Shown piece after piece: positions 44,838 to 52,871 of a stretch of DNA of 64,000 nucleotides (the first letter of the stretch is position 1; every line of letters begins with the position of its first letter). The translations under genes and the position numbers were made by a program. Source of the stretch: Eubacteriales bacterium (GTDB lineage Bacteria; Bacillota; Clostridia; Christensenellales; CAG-138); assembly GCA_028694155.1 (NCBI GenBank), contig JAQUTY010000006.1, positions 62,001-126,000 on the forward strand, read 5' to 3'. The notes under the pieces are model-generated. The model was given only the letters and a program-made list of their open reading frames with translations. It did not search any database and was not told the DNA's origin.

Positions 44838-45687
44838 TGTGAGTCAACCTCCCTTCAATCCAAGCGAGCATGGCCTGAGTGGTACAAATGGACATGGGAA
44901 CATTCACACCCATTGCTCTTAACCTTGAGGCAAGGATTGCAGATTGCGGCAGCGACAGTCCCATGTTTGTAAGCTCATCACTGTTGGAAAACACATCAGC
45001 AGGCGTGCCCAAAAATGCAACCTTCCCTTCGTTAAGAACGAGGATTCTGTCCGCATGGCGTGATACATCGTCCATGGAGTGCGAAACCATGATGATTGCG
45101 CAGCCACTGGATGCACGCAGAGACTCAAGCATTTCAAGGATTTCCTTGCGTCCCTTTGGATCAAGACCTGCCATGGGTTCGTCAAGAACAAGGTACTTTG
45201 GGCGCATAGCAATTACGCCGGCAAGAGCAGCACGGCGTTTCTCGCCGCCAGACAGCTCAAAGGGAGATTTCTGCGCAAACTTATAAGGCTCCAGACCCAC
45301 AAGCTCCATAGCTTCGTTTACACGCTTATCAATCTCATGCTGATCGAGCTTCATATTCTTTGGCCCAAACGCAATGTCCTCGTACACCGTTTCACCAAAT
45401 AGCTGATATTCGGGGTACTGGAATACCATTCCCACAAGCGAGCGCACGATGGCTCGCTCCTTCTTATCGGTGAGATTATGACCGTCCACCGTGATAGTGC
45501 CGGAGGTGGCATTTATTAGACCGTTGAGATGCTGCACAAAGGTTGTTTTTCCGCTGCCTGTATGACCAATAACGCCCAAAAATTCACCACTCTCAATGGT
45601 AAGCGTCACATCGGTTACCGCTGGGTGGGGCAGCTCGCCGCCCTGCGCAGAATATTGATGGCAGAGATGCTCTATAACAATGGACAT
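44830..45687 (-). CDS. ecfA2: ECF transporter ATPase EcfA2
   Basis: A 285-residue ABC ATPase. Walker A GHTGSGKTT, Q-loop MVFQYPEYQLFG, signature ELSGGEKRRAALAGVIAM and Walker B YLVLDEPMAGLD. The EYQLF Q-loop is the form typical of EcfA2, pairing with an EcfA1 of NPDNQ type. Overlaps ecfA1 by 16 bp. Confidence 0.93.
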   Translation of the reverse strand: MSIVIEHLCHQYSAQGGELPHPAVTDVTLTIESGEFLGVIGHTGSGKTTFVQHLNGLINATSGTITVDGHNLTDKKERAIVRSLVGMVFQYPEYQLFGETVYEDIAFGPKNMKLDQHEIDKRVNEAMELVGLEPYKFAQKSPFELSGGEKRRAALAGVIAMRPKYLVLDEPMAGLDPKGRKEILEMLESLRASSGCAIIMVSHSMDDVSRHADRILVLNEGKVAFLGTPADVFSNSDELTNMGLSLPQSAILASRLRAMGVNVPMSICTTQAMLAWIEGRLTHNA

Positions 45688-46493
45688 AACGCCTCCGCCA
45701 ACGAATCCGTGGTCATAATTCCATCGTCAAGCTCGACGCCGAGCTTCTTTAGCGCTTGGCGCATGTTAACAGCTTCGGGCGCATCCAAACCAAGCTGATG
45801 CAGCTTATCAACATCGTGGAAGATCTCTTCAGGCGTTCCCTCCAAGGCAATGCTTCCATCGTGCATCACCACAACACGGTCGCACAAGGTCGCTTCCTCC
45901 ATGTATTGGGTGATCATGACAACTGTGATGCCGCTTTGCTCATTGAGACGTTTGACCGTGCCAAGCAGCTCCATACGCCCTTGAGGATCAAGCATAGCGG
46001 TTGCTTCGTCCAAAACCAGCACCTGCGGCTGCATGGCAAGCATACCTGCAATGGCAATGCGCTGCTTCTGTCCGCCGGACAGATGATGAGCCGCATACTT
46101 TGCGTAGGCAGTCATATTGACTTTTTCAAGAGCCTTATCGACACGCCTACGAATTTCATCAGGCGGCACGCCAAGGTTTTCGGGTCCAAATGCAACGTCC
46201 TCCTCAACCACCGAGGTAACCAACTGATTGTCGGGATTTTGAAAAACCATGCCAACGTGTTGACGTATAGCAAGGGTATTGCGTTCGTCCTTTACGTCCA
46301 TACCGTTGACAGTTACCGTTCCCTCAGAAGGAAGCAAAAGTGCATTTAGATGCTTTGAAAGGGTGCTCTTACCGCTTCCGTTATGCCCAACAATGGCAAT
46401 CATCTCACCATCTTGTATGGTCAGATTAACATTTTTGAGCGCAGCGGTCGCCATGCCTTCATATTTAAATGTTACATTCTCAAGTTGAATCAT
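45672..46493 (-). CDS. ecfA1: ECF transporter ATPase EcfA1
   Basis: A 273-residue ABC ATPase, first gene of the ECF operon. Walker A GHNGSGKST, Q-loop VFQNPDNQLV, signature LSGGQKQRIAIAGMLAM and Walker B VLVLDEATAMLD. GAAAGGA lies before the ATG; its promoter (46521-46549) is close to consensus. Confidence 0.93.
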   Translation of the reverse strand: MIQLENVTFKYEGMATAALKNVNLTIQDGEMIAIVGHNGSGKSTLSKHLNALLLPSEGTVTVNGMDVKDERNTLAIRQHVGMVFQNPDNQLVTSVVEEDVAFGPENLGVPPDEIRRRVDKALEKVNMTAYAKYAAHHLSGGQKQRIAIAGMLAMQPQVLVLDEATAMLDPQGRMELLGTVKRLNEQSGITVVMITQYMEEATLCDRVVVMHDGSIALEGTPEEIFHDVDKLHQLGLDAPEAVNMRQALKKLGVELDDGIMTTDSLAEALCPLL

Positions 46494-46520
46494 GCTTGTC
46501 CTTTCGATTTACAGCTCTTA

Positions 46521-46549
46521 ATTATAACCTAATACCTTCATTTCGTCAA
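46521..46549 (-). promoter_or_regulatory. Promoter of the ecf operon
   Basis: On the minus strand TTGACG (46549-46544), 17 bp and TATAAT (46526-46521). The leader is about 20 nt, too short for a riboswitch. Confidence 0.82.
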
Positions 46550-46578
46550 TTTACAAAATAGTGTGGCTGTGTTATTAT
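46550..46578 (+). promoter_or_regulatory. Promoter of the amidohydrolase gene (leaderless type)
   Basis: TTTACA (46550-46555), 17 bp and TATTAT (46573-46578); the ATG at 46585 is 6 bases past the -10. Its -35 directly abuts the -35 of the divergent ecf promoter. Confidence 0.72.
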
Positions 46579-46584
46579 ATGTAC

Positions 46585-47934
46585 ATGAGCAAGATTCTTT
46601 TGAAAAAGGTGAATACCGTCGTTACCTGTGATGATAACGACAGAGTGCTGCACGATGTTGACGTGTGGTTTGAGGATGGAAAAATTCTTAGCATCGGGAG
46701 TTTGGACGCCGTTGCTGATGAGGAATATGATTGCTCTAAGATGCTTCTGTATCCGGGGCTTATCAACACTCACCACCATCTTTATCAGTATTTCACCAGA
46801 AATCTAAGTGAAGTTCAGGGGCTTGAGCTGTTCGATTGGCTTACCGCCCTATATCAGATATGGAAGAACCTCAATGCCGATACCGTGCTTTACAGCTCAT
46901 TGTGCGGCATGGGCGAGCTGATGCGCTATGGCTGCACGACCTGTATGGATCATCATTATGTGTTTCCAAAGAACAGCGGAGATTTGATTTGTGCGCAGTT
47001 TGAGGCTGCGGACGCACTTGGCATTCGTATGCACGTTTCAAGAGGAAGCATGGATTTGTCGAAGAAGGACGGGGGACTGCCGCCCGATTCGGTCGTACAA
47101 ACGGTTGATGAAATTATCAAGGACAGTCAGCGCATCATTGAAAAGTATAATGACGCACAACCATATTCGATGCACAGAGTATTACTGGCTCCCTGCTCAC
47201 CCTTTTCTGTGTCGGACACGCTATTAAAAGAGAGTGCAATACTTGCAAGACAGTATGGCGTCAGATTACACACGCATCTATGCGAAACACAGGACGAACA
47301 ACGCTACACACTTGAGAAGGTTGGACTTCGTCCCCTTGCCTACATGGAGACCCTAGGCTGGCTTGGAAGCGATGTTCACTACGCTCACGGGATACATTTT
47401 AACGATGAGGAGCTTGTCCTGCTTAGAGATACGCAGACAGGTGTTTGTCATTGCCCATCATCGAACATGAAGCTGGCAAGCGGCGTTGCACGCATACCCG
47501 ATATGCTCAAAATGGGCATTCCTGTTGGATTGGGCGTTGACGGCTCTGCAAGCAATGATGCCAGCAACATGATATCCGAGATTCGCACAGCATACCTGCT
47601 TTTGCGGCTTACCTATGCGGACAGAGCACCATCGGGCTATGAATTACTGAAAATGGCAACTCGTGGCAGCGCACGATTGATTGGAAGGGACGAGCTTGGA
47701 CAGATAAAGGAAGGCTTTGCAGCAGATGTCTTTTTGATTAAAAAAGATAGTATGGACATGGTTTGCGCCGATAGAGACGTGAAAAACATTTTCGGAACGA
47801 TAGGCTATAACAGACCCTGCGCACTGGTTTTTGTCAACGGAAAGTGCACGGTGAGGGGCGGAATACTGCAAAATGTCGATGAAGATTTACTCGCTCGTCG
47901 TTCACAATCAGAGGTGGAACGCCTGCTGAAATAG
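46585..47934 (+). CDS. 8-oxoguanine deaminase-like amidohydrolase
   Basis: A 449-residue zinc hydrolase of the cytosine-deaminase/TrzN superfamily. The metal site is HHHLYQYFTRN (near 60), then HLCE, HGIHF and GVDGSASND. The HHHLYQ and ELFDWL stretches match those of 8-oxoguanine deaminases closely. It would therefore deaminate an oxidised or free purine, though other amino-heterocycle deaminases share this fold. The start at 46585 is the only ATG downstream of the -10; upstream ATGs overlap the promoter. Confidence 0.75.
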   Translation: MSKILLKKVNTVVTCDDNDRVLHDVDVWFEDGKILSIGSLDAVADEEYDCSKMLLYPGLINTHHHLYQYFTRNLSEVQGLELFDWLTALYQIWKNLNADTVLYSSLCGMGELMRYGCTTCMDHHYVFPKNSGDLICAQFEAADALGIRMHVSRGSMDLSKKDGGLPPDSVVQTVDEIIKDSQRIIEKYNDAQPYSMHRVLLAPCSPFSVSDTLLKESAILARQYGVRLHTHLCETQDEQRYTLEKVGLRPLAYMETLGWLGSDVHYAHGIHFNDEELVLLRDTQTGVCHCPSSNMKLASGVARIPDMLKMGIPVGLGVDGSASNDASNMISEIRTAYLLLRLTYADRAPSGYELLKMATRGSARLIGRDELGQIKEGFAADVFLIKKDSMDMVCADRDVKNIFGTIGYNRPCALVFVNGKCTVRGGILQNVDEDLLARRSQSEVERLLK

Positions 47935-47953
47935 CGACGTATTTGCACCACAA

Positions 47954-48001
47954 ACACAAGATATAGTGGTTGGTTCATAGTTTCGACACAATATGATGTG
48001 A
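47954..48001. promoter_or_regulatory. NrdR box pair, distal
   Basis: ACACAAGATATAGTGG (47954-47969) and ACACAATATGATGTGA (47986-48001). Each resembles the NrdR box (ACACwAyATwTwGTGT). The centres are 32 bp apart, about three helical turns, the usual spacing for a pair. Confidence 0.6.
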
Positions 48002-48186
48002 TTAGCTGGTTGACAATTATGAACAAGAAATAAACAATATTTATAGATATTCGCTTCATGCAGTCGGAATACATTTCGGCTGCATATTTTAATTGCATAA
48101 ATTATGGTCAAAGTTGTGGAATACTGGGAGTAATTGCATCTTGTACACGTTGTCCACCAAAAATATACAGCGCATAAAGTAACTCA

Positions 48187-48234
48187 ACACTAGATATTGT
48201 ATTCATATTTTGGTGTTGACACAAGATATTGTAG
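48187..48234. promoter_or_regulatory. NrdR box pair, proximal, overlapping the nrdD promoter
   Basis: ACACTAGATATTGTAT (48187-48202) and ACACAAGATATTGTAG (48219-48234), again 32 bp centre to centre. The second covers the -35 and part of the spacer of the nrdD promoter. This would allow repression by NrdR in response to dATP/ATP. Confidence 0.7.
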
Positions 48235-48244
48235 CTTGTATACT
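48216..48244 (+). promoter_or_regulatory. Promoter of nrdD-nrdG
   Basis: A perfect TTGACA (48216-48221), 17 bp and TATACT (48239-48244). An AGGAGGG ribosome site lies before the ATG at 48279. Confidence 0.82.
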
Positions 48245-48278
48245 AACCTTGCAACAAAGAATTTTAGGAGGGAACGAC

Positions 48279-50360
48279 ATGATAACAGAAATCAGAAAGC
48301 GTGACGGACGCGTCGAGAGATTCGATCGTGAGAAAATCCGTACCGCAATTTGGAAGGCAGCGCAGGCTGTCAATGGAACTAATGAGGCTATTGCAGACGG
48401 ACTTACCGATGAGGTTGTCCGCATTGCAAGTGAGAGATATGCAGATCAGATTCCTGATGTAGAAGCAATTCAGGACATCGTAGAAAAGGTACTAATTGAA
48501 GAAGGTCATGCAAGAACCGCAAAGGCATTCATTCTGTATCGTGAGAAGCGCAGAGGAACTCGTGAGATTAACGCTCTTATAGGTGCAACCATTGATATGT
48601 TCGGCGACTATCTTCAGGATAAGGATTGGGGAATTAAAGAGAATGCCAACATGCAAAAGAGCGTCAACGGACTGAACAACTATGTCCGTGAAGCATTCAC
48701 AAAGAAGTATTGGCTGTATGAAATCTACCCCGAGGACGTTCGCAAAGCACACGAGAGTGGCGATGCCCACATCCATGATTTAGGATTTTTCGGTCCGTAT
48801 TGCGCAGGCTGGGATCTTAGACAGCTTCTGATGGAAGGCTTTGGAGGCGTTGAGGGCAAGGTTGAGTCAAAGCCCGCAAAGCATATGCGTTCCTTCTTAG
48901 GGCAGGTTGTCAACTCCACCTTCACCACACAGGGCGAAACGGCAGGAGCGCAGGCATGGTCTAGCTTCGATACCTACTGCGCACCCTTCATTTACTATGA
49001 CAACATGGACTATGAACAGGTAAAGCAATGCTTGCAGGAGTTCGTTTTCAATATTAACGTACCAACCCGTGTTGGTTTCCAGTGTCCGTTCTCCAACTTG
49101 ACATTTGATATCAAAGTGCCTAAGACCCTAAAGGACGAACCGGTAGTTATTGGCGGACAGTACATGGAAAAGACCTATGGCGACTTCCAAGAGCAGATGG
49201 ACATTTTCAATCGTGCATTCTGTGCAGTCATGCTCCAGGGCGATGCCAAGGGCAGGGTGTTCACCTTCCCGATTCCTACCATCAACATTACAAAGAATTT
49301 CGAGTGGAACAGCCCCGTGGTCGATGATTTCATGCGCATCACCTGCAAGTACGGCATACCCTACTTTGCAAACTATATAAACTCCGACCTAAGCCCAGAG
49401 GACGCTGTGTCCATGTGCTGCAGACTTCGTCTTGACACCAGAGAGCTTCGTAAGCGTGGCGGCGGTCTGTTCGGCTCAAACCCCATGACTGGCTCAATCG
49501 GTGTTTACACCGTCAATCTCCCCAGAATCGGTTATCTTGCAAAGAACAAAGAGGAGTTCTTTGAAAGATTGAAGCACATTGCGACCTTGGGCAAGACCTC
49601 GCTGGAGATTAAGCGCAAGATTATTGAGCGTCAGACCGAGGAAGGCTTGTACCCTTACAGCCAGTTCTATCTGAGAAATATCAAGGCAAGAACGGGCGAG
49701 TATTGGACCAACCATTTCAACACCATCGGCTTGGTGGGCATGAACGAGTGTTGCCTGAATTTCTTGGGAAAAGACATCGGCAGCAAGGAAGGGTTGGAGT
49801 TCTCCCTTGAGGTTATGAACTACCTGCGTGCGCTAATGGTCGAGTTCCAAGAGGAGACAGGTCACAGCTATAATCTTGAAGCGACCCCTGCCGAGGGCAC
49901 AAGCTATCGTCTTGCAAAGCTCGACAAGCAGCGTTTCCCCGGGATTATACAGTCGGGCGTTGAAGAACCGCAGTACACAAACAGCACCCAGCTCCCTGTC
50001 ACCTATACCGATGATATTTTCGAGTGCATGGACTTGCAGGATGAGCTACAGTCGCTGTACACGGGCGGCACCGTGCAGCATCTGTACATGGGCGAGCGCA
50101 TTGAAGATATCGAAACAGCCAAGGTATTGATTCGCACCATCTTTGAGAAGTATAAGATGCCCTACATTTCGCTCACGCCTACATTCTCCGTTTGCCATGA
50201 GCATGGTTATCTGGCAGGCGAACAGTTCGAATGTCCCGAGTGCGGAAGAAAGACTGAGGTTTGGAGCCGAGTGGTTGGATATCTGCGCCCCGTTCAGAAC
50301 TATAACCCCGGCAAGAAGGAAGAATACATGCTTCGCAAGAAGTTTGTAGTAGCAAAGTAA
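48279..50360 (+). CDS. nrdD: Anaerobic ribonucleoside-triphosphate reductase
   Basis: Class III reductase making deoxyribonucleotides without oxygen, using a glycyl radical. The 693 residues carry an N-terminal ATP-cone (about 1-90; ITEIRKRDGRVERFDREKI), the large catalytic barrel, and a C-terminal zinc site (FECPECGR) with the glycyl radical loop (RVVGYLRPV). In-frame codons upstream of 48279 lie inside the promoter region. It needs the NrdG activase encoded downstream. Confidence 0.96.
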   Translation: MITEIRKRDGRVERFDREKIRTAIWKAAQAVNGTNEAIADGLTDEVVRIASERYADQIPDVEAIQDIVEKVLIEEGHARTAKAFILYREKRRGTREINALIGATIDMFGDYLQDKDWGIKENANMQKSVNGLNNYVREAFTKKYWLYEIYPEDVRKAHESGDAHIHDLGFFGPYCAGWDLRQLLMEGFGGVEGKVESKPAKHMRSFLGQVVNSTFTTQGETAGAQAWSSFDTYCAPFIYYDNMDYEQVKQCLQEFVFNINVPTRVGFQCPFSNLTFDIKVPKTLKDEPVVIGGQYMEKTYGDFQEQMDIFNRAFCAVMLQGDAKGRVFTFPIPTINITKNFEWNSPVVDDFMRITCKYGIPYFANYINSDLSPEDAVSMCCRLRLDTRELRKRGGGLFGSNPMTGSIGVYTVNLPRIGYLAKNKEEFFERLKHIATLGKTSLEIKRKIIERQTEEGLYPYSQFYLRNIKARTGEYWTNHFNTIGLVGMNECCLNFLGKDIGSKEGLEFSLEVMNYLRALMVEFQEETGHSYNLEATPAEGTSYRLAKLDKQRFPGIIQSGVEEPQYTNSTQLPVTYTDDIFECMDLQDELQSLYTGGTVQHLYMGERIEDIETAKVLIRTIFEKYKMPYISLTPTFSVCHEHGYLAGEQFECPECGRKTEVWSRVVGYLRPVQNYNPGKKEEYMLRKKFVVAK

Positions 50361-50370
50361 TTCGATTGAA

Positions 50371-50402
50371 TGGGCGAGCCAATGCGCTCGCCCATATTTT
50401 TT
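50371..50402 (+). terminator. Hairpin with T tract between nrdD and nrdG
   Basis: TGGGCGAG (50371-50378) pairs with CTCGCCCA (50387-50394), followed by TATTTTTT. It lies inside the operon and may reduce nrdG expression. Confidence 0.85.
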
Positions 50403-50413
50403 AGGGAGAGAAT

Positions 50414-51085
50414 ATGCTCATAGCAGGATTTCAAAAACTCAGCATGGTGGACTATCCGCAGAAGATGTGCGCGGTAGTATTCACTCCATATTGCAACTTC
50501 AACTGTACCTACTGCCACAATTACCATATTTTAGGCAAGGACTCACCACTGATAGAGGAGAATGAGGTGTTTGAGTATCTTCAAAAGCGCAAGGGTATGC
50601 TCCAAGCCGTAGTCGTATCAGGGGGAGAACCCACATTGCAGCCCAATTTGGAGGATTTTTTACGCAGCCTAAAGAACATGGGCTATCTTGTCAAGCTCGA
50701 TACCAACGGGACAAAACCGGAACTGCTCAAGAAGCTAATTTCGGAGAAGCTCGTTGACTATATTGCCATGGATATAAAGGCATCTGAGGGCAAGTATGAT
50801 GAACTCACACAGGTAAGCTGTGACATGCGAGCCATACGGAGGAGCATATTCTATCTTCGCAACACGGGCATAGCACATGAGTTTCGCACGACCTTCGCTC
50901 CCCAACTCAATAAGGAGGATATTTTGGAGCTGACGGATATGATTGCAGGCACGGAGCACTACTATTTGCAGCAATATAGAAAGCGGAAAGATGATGACCC
51001 GGAGCCACATCTTCCATCGTACATCAATGAAACTGCAGACGCAGTCAGGCAAAAAATTGGTGTATGTATAGTTCGAGGACTATGA
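50414..51085 (+). CDS. nrdG: Anaerobic ribonucleotide reductase-activating protein
   Basis: A radical SAM protein that installs the glycyl radical on NrdD. The 223 residues have the iron-sulfur motif CNFNCTYC (near 30-37), a GGE motif (SGGEPTLQPN) and the usual truncated barrel. GGGAGAG precedes the ATG. It lies 53 bp after nrdD, beyond a terminator-like hairpin, and converges with birA, overlapping by 6 bp. Confidence 0.93.
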   Translation: MLIAGFQKLSMVDYPQKMCAVVFTPYCNFNCTYCHNYHILGKDSPLIEENEVFEYLQKRKGMLQAVVVSGGEPTLQPNLEDFLRSLKNMGYLVKLDTNGTKPELLKKLISEKLVDYIAMDIKASEGKYDELTQVSCDMRAIRRSIFYLRNTGIAHEFRTTFAPQLNKEDILELTDMIAGTEHYYLQQYRKRKDDDPEPHLPSYINETADAVRQKIGVCIVRGL

Positions 51086-51817
51086 TTTTATACTGACCGC
51101 CTCGCCGTGAGATATAGTATCGCTTGTGCCGTCCTCGTATTCAACGAGCAGGCGGCACTCTCTGTCTATTCCTTTTACGACACAGGGGCGGCGGCTATCG
51201 CCTTGCACGATGTTCACTCGCTTGCCCCAAAGAATTGACAGTTGGATATATTCATCTACAAAGGTTTGCTCATCAAAGCGGGAATATAAGTTGGAAAACT
51301 CTTTAAGGATTGCGCTGATTATGGACTCATATTCCAATACAGCTCGATTCTTTTCATTAAACAAAGCGGTGGCGATATTGCATATTTGGGGAGGAAAACC
51401 GTTCGATGGAGCGCAGAGGTTAATGCCAATCCCCACAACGACATAATCGAGTTCACCGTTAGCATCGGTTGCACTTTCGGTAAGAATGCCGCAAACCTTT
51501 TTATCCCCGATAAACACATCGTTCACCCACTTGATACCAACGTCATGTGAGTATTTTTTGAGCGTGCGAGCAACTGCGACAGCGGCAAGACAGGTGAGCC
51601 TTGACGCTTTATCCGCTTCAAATTCAGGTCGAAGCAATATGCTCATGTAAATGCCAATTCCGTCTTGAGAAAAGAAACTGCGACCCATGCGACCTCTGCC
51701 TGCCGTCTGCTTGCGAGCAACGATGACAGTCCCTTGACGTGCATCTTTCTTTGCAAGCTCCTTGAGGTAGGTATTGGTGGAATCCAAACAATCAAAATAA
51801 CTAATTTGGTAATTCAT
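51080..51817 (-). CDS. birA: Biotin-[acetyl-CoA-carboxylase] ligase
   Basis: Attaches biotin to carrier proteins through biotinyl-AMP. A 245-residue mono-functional BirA without the N-terminal DNA-binding domain. The biotin-binding loop is GRGRMGRSF (near 45), and KWVNDVFI and KVCGILTE are typical. The start at 51817 follows AGAGG just past the orr stop. It is the final gene of the leftward ornithine operon but has no clear link to that pathway. Confidence 0.92.
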   Translation of the reverse strand: MNYQISYFDCLDSTNTYLKELAKKDARQGTVIVARKQTAGRGRMGRSFFSQDGIGIYMSILLRPEFEADKASRLTCLAAVAVARTLKKYSHDVGIKWVNDVFIGDKKVCGILTESATDANGELDYVVVGIGINLCAPSNGFPPQICNIATALFNEKNRAVLEYESIISAILKEFSNLYSRFDEQTFVDEYIQLSILWGKRVNIVQGDSRRPCVVKGIDRECRLLVEYEDGTSDTISHGEAVSIKS

Positions 51818-51824
51818 GTTGCCT

Positions 51825-52871
51825 CTACTTTTGATACAGCTGCACATATTTGCTCGTAGACAGCATGAGCAATGCGCCGTATGTCAGTCTAAAATCTATG
51901 GTATCGCCCGTGGCATATTCTGCTTGGGTCAAATCAACCAAAAGATGGTCCGAGCTTCCGCCTAGGATTGTAACGTTTGGGTCTATGGGAATAAGACCAT
52001 CGGGGCAAACGTCTTGACGTCCAACTGCCAGTATTCCACGCAGCATCTCGCCCTTGTCCTGATAGCTTACCTCCTCACCAAAGGCATTCTTATATGCCGT
52101 GCCAATGGGCTTTGAGGGCTTTTCCTGCACCTCAATAAGCCTTGCGCGAAGTATGAAGGCATCGTCATAAAGCTCAGGGATATGGACGCACCTTGCCGTG
52201 TCCTGTCCTAGCATTATACATTCTCCAATGCGCAGATTGTTGATACCCAAGGGAAGCTCATCACGCAAAAGCATATCAACGGAGGAGGAGTTACCACCTG
52301 AGATAATCGGTATTGGCTCGTTCAGCTCCTTGCGAAGCCACTGGGCTATTGCGACAAGCTCGCCCAAATTGCGACTGTCGGGAAGAATAGCACCATAGCA
52401 GGTGAGGTTCGTTCCAATGCCGTAAAGCTCCAAATTTTCCGATTCTGCTATGCGCCTTGCAGCGGCAAGTATTTTTGCTCTATCTTTATAGAATATGCCT
52501 TCCCTCAAATCGCCCAAGTCTATCATCAAGATGACTTTATGGCACAGGTTCTGCTCGTGAGCAGCAGCCTGCAGCTCGTCAATGAATGTAATTTCGCTTT
52601 GAAGGCTTATGTTTGCACATCGAACATCGGTTGTACCGATGCGGAGCATCATCTTATCCTTGCAGGTATCAATGGAGGAGAGGTTCTCAACCCTTGAATC
52701 GGCAAATCCGTCTGCCTCGCTGTTTTCGATTATGCTCACGACCTCAGGCACAGCACAGACAACCTTTGTGACCACAAAGCAGGCAATACCACGAGCGTGA
52801 CACCAGCCAACGACAGTATCAATGTTGTGCTTTAGCTTATTGTTATCAACGATGAGGGCAGGATAATTCAT
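51825..52871 (-). CDS. orr: Ornithine racemase
   Basis: PLP enzyme converting L- to D-ornithine, the substrate of the aminomutase. A 348-residue fold type III protein (alanine racemase-like barrel and a beta domain). The PLP lysine is in CFVVTKVVCAVPEV (about 35). It matches the Orr group next to oraE in ornithine fermenters. It overlaps the MutL-like gene by 4 bp. Confidence 0.9.
   Translation of the reverse strand: MNYPALIVDNNKLKHNIDTVVGWCHARGIACFVVTKVVCAVPEVVSIIENSEADGFADSRVENLSSIDTCKDKMMLRIGTTDVRCANISLQSEITFIDELQAAAHEQNLCHKVILMIDLGDLREGIFYKDRAKILAAARRIAESENLELYGIGTNLTCYGAILPDSRNLGELVAIAQWLRKELNEPIPIISGGNSSSVDMLLRDELPLGINNLRIGECIMLGQDTARCVHIPELYDDAFILRARLIEVQEKPSKPIGTAYKNAFGEEVSYQDKGEMLRGILAVGRQDVCPDGLIPIDPNVTILGGSSDHLLVDLTQAEYATGDTIDFRLTYGALLMLSTSKYVQLYQK

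Larger units (their letters stand above)
47935..48278 (+). other. Long regulatory gap upstream of nrdD
   Basis: 344 bp without a gene. It holds two pairs of NrdR-like boxes (47954-48001 and 48187-48234), a hairpin at 48058-48090 with arms ATGCAG/CTGCAT followed by ATTTTAATT, a possible upstream promoter (TTGGTT 47970, TATGAT 47992), and the main nrdD promoter. The stretch 48091-48186 shows nothing I can name. Confidence 0.6.

Noticed and set aside
46494..46520. Vitamin riboswitch ahead of the ECF operon
   Set aside because: The leader is only about 20 nt, too short for any known riboswitch.
47982..47988. TTCGACA upstream of nrdD as a Spo0A box
   Set aside because: It is embedded in the NrdR-like box pair, which explains the sequence better.
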